From NCBI GenBank assembly GCA_910577495.1, contig CAJTML010000005.1, forward strand, positions 1-31,943: DNA of 31,943 nucleotides, in the 5' to 3' direction. Under the pieces are notes generated by a model, which was not told where the DNA came from, made no database searches, and saw only the letters and a list, made by a program, of their open reading frames with translations. Origin of the DNA: an uncultured Eggerthellaceae bacterium (GTDB lineage: Bacteria > Actinomycetota > Coriobacteriia > Coriobacteriales > Eggerthellaceae). Position numbers and translations under genes: made by a program. This document shows positions 30,301-31,943 of the stretch, one piece after another (the first letter of the stretch is position 1; every line of letters starts with the position of its first letter).

Positions 30301-31943
30301 GCATGCACCGCTGAACCTGCCGAAGTATTTGGGCACCACCACAGGAGATGCCAACTTCGACATGAATTTGGAAGAAGAGTCGAACAACGAACTGCTTGCA
30401 GCGCGCTTGGCAAGTGTGTCGCAGTGGAACAGCTTCCTGCAGCGTATCAACACCGCAGGCAACTCCGCGGCTAACGACGCTGGTGCTCGTATGCAGGAGA
30501 ACAAGCAAGCAGGTGCCTTTATTGACGCACCTGATGAGCGTGGCTACCTGGGCGACTACGTCTGGATTGACTACAACTGGGATATGCTGCAAAACGAGAC
30601 CGACGGTCCGGTGGTTAAAGACGCACTGGGTCGTGAGACCACCTACCACAAGGCTGACAATGGTCGCTTCATCCTGTCCACGGACAAGACCATTGACAAG
30701 ACCACGGGTGAGTGGACGGGTCTGTATGGCGATGGCAACGTCACCAAGGATCTGTATAAGGATCTGGACTTCGACGGCGTTCCGGACGATCCGGGCGTCA
30801 ACGGAGTTACGGTTGAGCTTCTGAACGCATACGGGCATCCGTGCAACCGTGACGGCCAGGTTGTTCGCTATATGGAAAACATCAACGCAGCGGGCGAGTC
30901 TCGTTGGGTTCTGTGCGATGACCGCACGGGCGAGCCGGTGCTCAACGCTGCGGGTGGCTACATCAACGCTGATGCGGGCGCTCCGGCAACGTATACCACC
31001 GAGTCTGACTACTTCGACAACAAGGGTTACTGGATCTTGTCTAACCTGATGCCCGGTCAGTACAAGCTGCGCTTCACCTTCCCGAAGGCGTACGCGAACT
31101 ACTCGGTGACCACCAAGTCAATCGGTCCTGACGACGCACGCAACCCGATGGAGATCACCTACGTTGAGGATGATCCGGCCACCACTGATGTGGATGAGAC
31201 GGCATTGGTCGCCGAGACCACACTGCCCATTGAGGTGAAGGCAGTAAGCTATGACGCGGATTATTTCAAGAACACTGAGGATCCGTTCAGCAATCCTGAC
31301 CCAAGCCATGAACTCTATGACGCACGTGCAACCAGCTACGACGTGGGCATTTCGCGTCCGGTGACCTACGCGGGCGTGGTATATCGCGATGACCGTTATG
31401 ACCAGGTGGATCCGGTGACCAACCAGTACGCCGAGATTGATCCGGAGCTCATTGACGGTTACCTGGATTACCAGTCTGACCCGTCCAACACGGCAACGGC
31501 GCCCACGACGCAAAAAGAACAGCGCTTGGCCAACATGAAGGTCAGCGTCTACCAATACGATCCGATAACGGGAACCATCTCTGATGTGCCGATCATGGAC
31601 GCAAACGGCGAGGTGGCTGAGACCCTGACCGATGAGAGCGGCGAATTCATGTTCCGCTTGCGTCCGGGTTACACCTACTTGCTGCGTTGCGTTGATGCAG
31701 TTGGTACGCGTCTCATTAAGCCCACGCCGTATCTGTGGGCGAAGGATCCGCTGGAGGGTCCGGCAACCGACACGAGCGTGTGGGATAACGACCTGCGCAG
31801 TGCTGGCGGCATTGGCGAGACCTATCCGTTTGAGGCGGTCGTGCCGGTTGATGGCAGCGGACATGCTGTCTATGAGCAGGGCGAAGAGTGGCGCGGCTAC
31901 AAGGTATATCGCAAGTTGGCGCTGGGCTACGTTGATGGTACAA
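9158..31943 (+). CDS. Giant secreted multidomain surface protein, 3' end missing
   Basis: One open frame runs from here off the right edge: 22,786 nt, at least 7,595 residues, and no stop. The frame at the right edge (ending LGYVDGT) is the same as at the signal peptide. The protein is probably exported and surface-attached, acting in adhesion or as an outer-layer fibre. Visible parts in order are a signal peptide (1-62), an acidic linker (63-151), a first globular region, a Gly/Glu-rich linker (672-729), and then mostly Tyr/Asn/Thr-rich modules predicted to be beta. These include a series of about 215 residues each, best seen at 13586-16921. There is a His-rich patch near residue 3140, a DUF11-like stretch near 20630-20770 (AGDYVEYTLYVGAQAG), and SdrD B-like domains near the right edge. 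Cysteines are sparse. No LPXTG or other anchor is in view. The start at 9158 has the better SD; 9104 is the alternative and adds 18 residues. The specific function is unknown. Confidence 0.9.
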   Translation, partial: MHSSYNRSTNHTSEPVIRGQLGSTSFKDKLWVRTLSCVLSVLLAVTMFDLSGLSPLVEAAQAANPAAEQRATQDASDGAADSSSPDANADASADQADANDATSQDVDNASTGEGQDQNADTQADTTADDDATAENATDDTDTAEAEEPEAPVVSVAEVQALDLEDSALTALLPQNLVASDKVLPAPAQSTDKADIAARTNPLLATWGVPYSQSGGYLVGEGRMQSRYELGNLGELLEGGYLAGTSEQDAFVLSLDIPYLFDVGQDALGTTLSQEEWRLRTARAELAKDATAEDTAQSIANAAIEKAKDETLIKDAPRVALFAEDELPDWSVWVKHGDAYQKATKEDLQLGVTGHVILRYEGGTNDAHDNGKLDADAVAPEFELGFVGNVNDNNVIKVAYGVEAYTFTDRDGNVERGNGLRTMLGSLVLSTGTTKAVTEMSFSATGLATMIQRDGEGSGYATALATYAVPEKMLAAQSIALAATFNADWRGLGGLTLADLMAFRSTDEGAVANLTEAGEVDTTKQTREDNQFVGVAGEAGLLVFDVTGLTDAQIAALDPTNAKTFADAGLEPLPYYVTEDAQARISLTEGSGRVEQNAKRTLYVAVPYRESALALYDENDPKATAPEDPNADFEPVFATFDLQASVLENNSPVLLTERADATFEFAAKPYVETPALPGVDGSDKPTTVVPDSQLPSIPSSKDEGEGTGAGEGEGADDSATEAPVIGTEPGNVNLSAGRPLFSANDLINPLDAGISAHASIDFSQAINPFITLNSENEAIPGAVDTYLIKGTGDPTFVTLDATFPFKSGWLGSQKNPAMLYFNVPYLYFDKNGAVMSCYTKTDYDKAMSDNAAYNNPNAPIKLAATPPSNLFVYWELVNETGTIIRSQEQFNRLFPDGTLTGSFKLRYRGGSADFRMGTEFQRPQFEIAFVGSIPENTGATIQIGAEVHNYTPQGGTEEIGNLVIPAGDRTGGVTSSRSMTFIKTNLEWNTTVTNLWRPALWDKYNYMVYQVETTNTSSSVDTLVDLLDYSFMVTNDSRGGGGVRQEDIMTWNADGTPNSNFSPDYPGELVGKPNQGGILIYDATDWTDDVWETIDLDKFSNAEELGLKPLSYFTGGMDGRFSFKIPEERGGKLTPDGYDDNGNLIADNHDHFTMVIAVPYTTNIQPFTMGGKKVYPYVDFSTSSTVYFGGRGLNGYSWTKQLSNSDTFVEPVNNVEVTKEAYNYNTKRWMATGQDAYDRVGYLSSYRLRNLSVTGNMPTSGQDLDVPYGATLNDDLPDDWEPVSIDFRIEKELADPDDPYPDTRTLDEIMRDWLYLDGGLVQFEATNARGQTSWVTLTAAPTKIDSGVDGNKEYAVWRVGGASATDGIAAQLEKQGVAAKPRNSIITTPLLTFTGNMRFLMAKEIHQNQVMPGEITVNGIMRAPSSDGVSGRFTNTVQPLFGRKQWAVKVGDEGNKYYSSKQTGAESQAHLVAIGPVVPTVQAYTYDQKGKTWSGLNGTVNAPLNNARNGYVFNLSNPNPSMIEPGTFSTSDIAFDTRNGVRGFEADYVMVSAGLLAKSDITELRLYSYQTGSSSPAVVLSPKDMAKYLVDASGNTPAGDTFDTALAGNIMIPTTILGKDRLFLRLEMDFDTFSGDVTIAPNATDAFVALHGLSSITGEQPITGTFTTKYKGSTVQRSSKATAKLSVLPARPYVDAAPIETTFNPPFGSRGSTYEVPLGQLEQGWLFHLGNTTSTKIEPGKFSTTPITANEHNGALRGFDTQSVVMSKDLFDTADVTSLTFYYTDLTGTVSSVTLNHDTTAGADEFAPYLVDAAGKTAAGGTYDPSMEGSYIFPSSVWGGEYFSHLEFTFDTFAGDKAVVRGGGSYVAIYGASTEVGSHPVTGKLETQYGDAPMEQSGSSTATLRVLNADPEVQAYAFDKRGATMSGLNSGVAAPLAMNRSGYVFRLINKNNAAFKPGLFSTGNIPFENDANGDPKGFETSHVVISRKYLEDATINKVELYSLDPTNSPVTLTRKDLDNYIVKDTDTALIKEYGAESIGCAVIPASVWGKYYFQRVVIDFEGLGKETATNMTDDVYVSLFGTPTLVGTRTASATLKSTHGALDKTHTATSYLSVTTINPQIGVNSYWTKDNGAANDGENTMVPYRWGENTKHESVWFRYYLQNNTESSADEVAFDMVMDELSYNANNQLRGFVATELRIPGFSEDPDNAGEYIHTSGIVAGIELYDIDDNKVADFDMATLASTYLDKATGELSLPIEKLSGVADVKRIRLRYETLNPFVTGDKTLYTYVYGKVETHGAWVNRDSGYNWQHALYNQHYTRSTANFTPLNDDYGTSVSRTANYRLHIGWFAWASSSNAFKAAGSIPVTTTDTKAARVEVGIDQDNVGYDFAIRNNTDSRSDKNTITFTVDSVSNKRNAPGVDVHGYKAKTFTFEEALTKLGTNADGTSTFKQLAFTFVNPLTGTASATPDVVVTLADLAKYKQADGTYKFDLQSGAFASLKNSYLSTVVASYDTIDPWYEGVTLHASTRGVADWYNTNSDLYVWGPDTNGNYTNTNPNPVTYLRLSMVGKQTGEEDGTATTGQYPELSVPRPGLRVRTHAQYVEVTEGNQGNVVGNDDNARTHLAIPYDRDYVMWAEFWNSSGYSTLDDVDMDTSLYITREEGIITDEGGATTTAWTGFHTTKITITNDLITKYENPGNILLYGAADTDTVTSLKQTLTPVKDASGEVAGWRAGDGTVINRDADGNMIITEAQMRGWGIHNLSRINLYSWKDMNRTGSQNVNAQRVLFDGFADAAIGTERVFITATGTNHLRGLREDLPSDHGHQYQVTRKDDTCIWMSKMFFDATSRAAYNDGGSNRFDKWSYTTDACHRHWNHVGTEPDSRLDIGYKTQASFTFDFRQNNNNSIEGTCHLEQNYVSYQTLDGRTYNTAANLEVVQSIPSDYFDAYYVRVHKYAVNYLNSITVYYGDGTSFTIDKAAIQMAGLNAVEKDGSGNGQFMRLNLLYKENGQHKPNFDTTAAGKQYAYKDAFSAYDQANEPLVGDRVTTIVYNLDINQSQYGADAADGSKRANQTDFGTWYNYANPAVDSFEVTGRAYRPNENIYCTTNVKMRIGGEHSATTRPGKVAVQRYDSGDSHDDHRSIFSYQDYHDLHGYYYHSHEAHKMRHLMTSARLSVRESAVFTRKGVHENFTEGNDGDESLRFASDQHYSVSFYRYYEPYNYTGGWEVDEFSGKISFADQAILRDNMPKCEPDPELQYYGFLSTGMQMINRTNGEDLLPHVKKVVFNLRKYTLNADGKTYSTSTRQVTLDRAALGVDDAIKNNTGVYVYFERPGEDPATELVNYGLDKCVKLALDENEFVVNYDIVMQNFGGDIDHTKETGRGYSPNRNMGNGDRDVYVYGRPYTYKNQKSTTLADSTNTSYTYAHNYLTGLYDDPNPTVLDWGNYYNEHSADQAYMMGYLIPYGYNTSIQRYNNNSSIGSLVDYGTDNLTPASETFEVRFQNISDRNPGVDNQYRASHISAVGLQTTTASYFRMQHVYVPRELVPGDAKSDPNWLLLKKFTFTFNGQTVSVDWATLVATGVVSAEPIASGKYAGCYEVDLERYLREQLNAGNITLRTYTAVSATNMIDGFAPDIATVNLTYVDTRIATLALEFESPNAQRAKPETMLDSGQWLAADRNNTSGNGRNFAFAYDGVYADRTLDDFKNATATTATDLKAGNWNETSTPSFGKQGQAFSQITSTETLSIVPNSVKTKDPNHNVLTGNSVDWYAQDYLNHRLASMETSMVRGKTINLNGTNTKIFGYDADDTDISSPFSYDPDSTAVQTGVPDGGLYAGDYVEYTLYVGAQAGSALPLEHVDARFQVPRGQRIVGWEVAKAQDADGNWYERNNTGYDVVAQMGNADLSVLRDAPQQVDMSRVDNPAHATDPTEPETIEEYDNNRALVFNIGQDKWDENGKITDPETRQFAAGEGVYIRVITQMTSELGSDAYDAAENSPFTNDSPAYQDTRLQADFYAVSAPMHGFLQYRIPGGGDNDHNVFVTQSDGGLEHVQYWRGMTAACGKMQFGAHDYSFVRFYNHGYDRVRGGDNHRDDTTMTIRFTGTDRYGNTPRTDGETAQYTVQNIKNPTFHTTDITVTARFYDSQGRQVFEMTDTPKLANGTAAVRTDAAGKAVELSYPSTLPNSVNLDGSGAANQRPDIFVEYYDAKALASDGTMGDWVDYPTLMANNAARPQEPSDEGYYENANPFRTVLAIRWTYYDVPATATASNTNTAFALDDVALVGVGRYANVRTNGELNESWQSEYGFPIDVAFTHRHHEETALDFYNATTDDNAGGLIRGEALEHGTIKTKQDENNSTTLRVYRRTPVIRFQNQVFQTEAQVEATNARTWDAAQKTGYIPGEQFWYKDVLWNLPKGTNGAMDIEGEIYNPVFYERIPVDYLKAADGSTIDAAYLEAHLQGNVRWLDKDGNDVSADRLRGMKLQVTQVPYSEAPQYAADTGGMMNYTSTQMGYTPTRRGKPFADMNPTTDGVSEQTEFALFRIEWVADPTAEESGSVVPPGREEVSPVDLVVPGTTCVEVGDTIELWFDVTAAIDGLPQVYNVLSAQSSGTTGKEPAYFPRVGEYWTNYEYTYNNSYWVGSSGANPFGGSSYNFTGMGNVEGALRLSTENVLMDMDSLLHESAFTADRPKNTDRWEMWDGSLSFIPGSQDNINPSRTYDNRGNAGNLGVYLDEDVKTSRFVQYIRYTPVRPAGAAELVANDLPQDVYFITYENYANNYNFNNTWGRDYYRYVTKPRTMGALKSTVDENGVTRQTRWGSTTPLVWSQTRLHLQKAWLATSSEMVPDASTNNYMAQRQYLNGRDATKWWYENNYYGNDVTACIYRDHRGVIYGQYNSTLEYNQDYTSRLQAYNYGDRNLDGVEFTYIMPRGTEPKLDADGNVQVSAGVLSSVGGPAGYGSTPSSQDGYTTIDPDLVDVEIVQTPYGPYQGYDAPSDSQNPADWRNGLQIANATNGDKSADVATSTYTSNASASTSNQTQDYVESSQPWVLKITVRQSLGKWFGRNVDGTPDAAGTLVNSADPDNYSGMAGYKIRVDVASHVFANNLSSMWYDRLLTRPVDTREVNGADTSAGEVPSKSSAYYQVYDLDHYEGREVTENRGHTGAFSMDLQPFGMDYKWMLREWQYYGRYNLDQRYDLAYGSPSMPSVNGRTVLNNTVETDSGVAAGTKITDSDTVSWNLAYKGAGGTTADSAAIYAQTGTRAQQRTPFIRVWNSIGTDGVTAEAPSYYLESENDKRQLNVHIENRYWWNDLALDVNNINRNDYDSWGYNEIHSHTYAINGGSMGTLVMPTVTIVLPENIVPVHQATGKPYDMVPDVEQAMDAADWNVVYADDAKASSREKLSDAHNESDAQKTADFDATVTYEQVTAESGDTAYRFVVRFTAKGTYTNNDKNTEQRIRTNEMDTFKLEIMSLGESRQNDGESNRPETTRAYENIRTFVSSKMGGFQYITDDQIPNNPYTVGSRAAYRRVNGAADDQRLDARKTYLATYRSGYSNYWNTNEHIVSSYDQIAEWQRQGHTFYMAGVIPYDYIDDGAATMDRVQSNWLPGYQRRYSETDGGLDDMTNTLFNAGVNVEDYRFRPGYALTANSTYGLNENSAVRTVETFARNDTGQAASRVDGGVVSTLKLRTKYPNVISSYEVEIGQGDDGSQPTATGTGATRVKNANGTYSYQVLDNDGGKTGAATKSMEYGDTVWFASSIYNVNSPGATNPAGYLNGMNVVARAGAVKHARQVYALHLPKQVTFYKDKPLTTENCDDYFGDDYQFLVEWTHTPRGSSTPIKETLTPKELIAKGWTVNFLAQPDYSSNDFSDGSYGKPDADDPLDVLPTGANIKSKSHEGEVVVIEIAPPDDATDEEFEKYDSMIEAFWEGVRCDGYFGIGDIMTVKIKTRIDNLGSEDSALEDAKTDYDEALKQIRTWDGGTSQAYLTLHDLQMKWLDPDLPVAERPSYWTGDGWTHVYEDTDAAGNVTTRVETKPTRNAAAGPTSPLYNFVNQDMSRFVLANKVMDGPASVNSSTGEIIPEKDFDLDDDLTDVFEYAETGYFKTRRPNASVRADTAAQRRVLFSDDFGVALADDSHQGGENQFYVTQAINTGAAVNSFMVDWQVPYWATAEGSVYDAPFNDPNTPVIRTRPYVDRINSGVWEIPGATWSDYVDADGNPCDADTEGARKAPGATPTNDKAEDETKLRVFVMARVVNCTPTNRSGVYYEQNGAERQEFENYALAGTDADRDYYFGEDDTLDFNTADDKTGTWRIVGNQAGYAVSDKTNTTIDVSDIYLSGYYDIRQIRWVVKAVEPGDTGWAALANDKAAYDTPIPTGFRLDVDAMPYDPTSAETRAATAGKQEAYEVDPDQFNTGWEWDKDENGHYIYDEKGNHVTVAKTVMPETLTDNAAGVLIHSRTLEDFDTSRSLGIDSPLLKDGPTTKAVAANAAAHMNHYATVSVRYDDTKFAHAQRSRAGFYRDAEYPTLRIDMEQAYFTGNSATSFEWVVGKPSIDVATSRMMRYSITLTNLSADQLKALGMPTDFTDYCSNPNLSMIFPFIEGFGAAATLSPKDFQYIPYSQAQSPDCELNINYKNEAIQEFVPDLDENGNPMYDPDTGEPLGYWTVADGGYATPINHVKPMWTYHIEQQDASFQTTQILNSHELLLTDPKVGGSLTTQDKLGDVNSGMNRKFMNWQFTGIIDDEGNAMRGSLGMGQAIVIELMMPIRSDASSSIAQALMTTSGYIHKSGNYDPYVPVIQGNDKISFVLDERDANLDSNTNQMMLKEELEAAGFASNITQDQSKYSSSDINTMYTRNVNGPVAVPEGTNYTYMAQADNPGASQLVAKNYVHTVLLDMLPHEGDTQVYFNSVDSEDNQIGIPRDSRWNGWIDNLDSITVTQMDPQDAANPNGRVLGADEATIWVGPIKKVNNDKFIPLSESELPTMYNKGRDDEKTTWMNERRSNPALLYQDNFVRLSELKTYVAAHPDEAEKLKKSIRGIWAQVEKDSIILPCQGYIRLTYDLHAPLNLPKYLGTTTGDANFDMNLEEESNNELLAARLASVSQWNSFLQRINTAGNSAANDAGARMQENKQAGAFIDAPDERGYLGDYVWIDYNWDMLQNETDGPVVKDALGRETTYHKADNGRFILSTDKTIDKTTGEWTGLYGDGNVTKDLYKDLDFDGVPDDPGVNGVTVELLNAYGHPCNRDGQVVRYMENINAAGESRWVLCDDRTGEPVLNAAGGYINADAGAPATYTTESDYFDNKGYWILSNLMPGQYKLRFTFPKAYANYSVTTKSIGPDDARNPMEITYVEDDPATTDVDETALVAETTLPIEVKAVSYDADYFKNTEDPFSNPDPSHELYDARATSYDVGISRPVTYAGVVYRDDRYDQVDPVTNQYAEIDPELIDGYLDYQSDPSNTATAPTTQKEQRLANMKVSVYQYDPITGTISDVPIMDANGEVAETLTDESGEFMFRLRPGYTYLLRCVDAVGTRLIKPTPYLWAKDPLEGPATDTSVWDNDLRSAGGIGETYPFEAVVPVDGSGHAVYEQGEEWRGYKVYRKLALGYVDGT
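9344..9610 (+). other. Acidic Asp/Ala/Thr-rich low-complexity linker
   Basis: Residues 63-151 are almost entirely Ala, Asp, Glu, Thr, Ser, Asn and Gln, with no aromatic residue and a single Arg. This is expected to be disordered and strongly negative. It directly follows the signal peptide, so it would be the exposed N-terminal tip of the mature protein. Confidence 0.85.
11171..11344 (+). other. Pro/Ser then Gly/Glu-rich linker
   Basis: Residues 672-729 form a second low-complexity segment, first Pro/Ser/Val-rich and then Gly-Glu-rich (EGEGTGAGEGEGADD). It separates the first globular region (about 152-671) from the main body of beta-type modules. Confidence 0.75.
13586..16921 (+). repeat. 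Tandem divergent protein modules of about 215 residues
   Basis: By eye, successive units begin at 13586, 14228, 14882, 15506 and 16271, spaced 214, 218, 208 and 255 residues; the next unit begins near 16922. The first three align clearly. Each opens with a strand like VQAYTYD, then GYVFNLSNPN or GWLFHLGNTT or GYVFRLINKN, then PGTFST or PGKFST or PGLFST. Next comes RGF or KGF, then a Leu/Tyr strand, then YLVD or YIVK, a P-[TS]-[TS]-[IV]-[LW]-G type turn, FDTF or FEGL, and a closing VALHG or VAIYG or VSLFG. The fourth and fifth units keep only parts. DNA identity is low, so the duplications are old. I recognise no named domain. Confidence 0.65.
18551..18643 (+). other. Histidine-rich segment of the giant protein
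   Basis: Eight histidines fall within 31 residues (about 3132-3162), mixed with Asp and Tyr, including HDDH and YYYHSHEAH. About 270 residues earlier, CHRHWNH (17753-17773) gives another dense Cys/His cluster. Such patches can bind Zn, Cu or Ni, but no known metal-site motif is matched. Confidence 0.6.
30542..31114 (+). other. SdrD B-like domain with a long insertion
   Basis: GYLGDYVWIDYNW matches the opening of SdrD B-like (PF17210-type) domains. The second hallmark, DLDFDGVPDDPGVNGVTVEL, has an EF-hand-like DxDxDG loop, and the closing part reads GYWILSNLMPGQYKLRFTFP. In typical domains the opening and the calcium loop are adjacent. Here about 60 residues separate them, and another stretch is inserted before the closing strands. 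Confidence 0.75.
31364..31700 (+). other. Second, divergent SdrD/Cna-B-like domain
   Basis: TYAGVVYRDDRYDQVDP resembles the opening strand and loop of an SdrD B-type unit. MKVSVYQYDPITG is the second strand, and LTDESGEFMFRLRPGYTYLL is the standard closing pattern. Two such units at the right edge suggest the start of a stalk array continuing beyond the window. Confidence 0.55.

Noticed and set aside
9158..31943. An impression that Ile before Asp/Glu is nearly always ATT in the giant gene, unlike the left-hand genes, suggesting different codon use or foreign origin.
   Set aside because: I could not count codons rigorously, and the left-hand genes show the same tendency to some degree. A codon-pair count would decide it.

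Overview
The window looks like a moderately GC-rich, anaerobic Gram-positive bacterium. The best guess is an actinomycete of the class Coriobacteriia. This rests on gene content: a rubrerythrin, two adjacent YhgE/Pip membrane proteins, and a giant SdrD-like surface protein with a signal peptide. It is inference, because no rRNA or other taxonomic marker is present.

Layout. Positions 1-322 hold no credible gene but contain a compact set of nested hairpins (48-120) that could be a structured RNA. A CNNM/CorC-HlyC family membrane protein follows (323-1675, +), convergent with a TIM-barrel amidohydrolase (1684-2490, -). A 133-bp divergent gap leads to two translationally coupled YhgE/Pip membrane proteins (2624-5368 and 5365-7521, +), joined by an ATGA overlap. 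After a 266-bp gap comes a rubrerythrin (7788-8327, +), closed by a strong intrinsic terminator (8382-8413).

From 8414 to 9157 there is no gene, but there is much small-scale structure. It holds a 25-bp tandem duplication, a 113-bp element bounded by perfect 16-bp inverted repeats, further palindromes, a good sigma70-type promoter (8777-8805), and a leader of about 345 nt carrying a run of nine Gs beside its complementary Cs.

Everything from 9158 to the right edge (31943) is one uninterrupted reading frame with no stop. It encodes at least 7,595 residues (roughly 0.8 MDa) of a secreted protein, and the gene continues past the window. The protein has a signal peptide, an acidic Asp/Ala/Thr linker, a second Gly/Glu-rich linker, and a long series of divergent beta-type modules of about 210-220 residues. 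A His-rich patch and DUF11-like stretches follow, and SdrD B-like domains lie near the right edge. The cell-wall anchor, if there is one, must lie beyond the window.

The sequence shows no pathway linking the genes. The left genes are ordinary membrane or metabolic functions. The right three quarters are a giant cell-surface or secreted adhesin-type locus whose leader carries a potentially slippery G tract.
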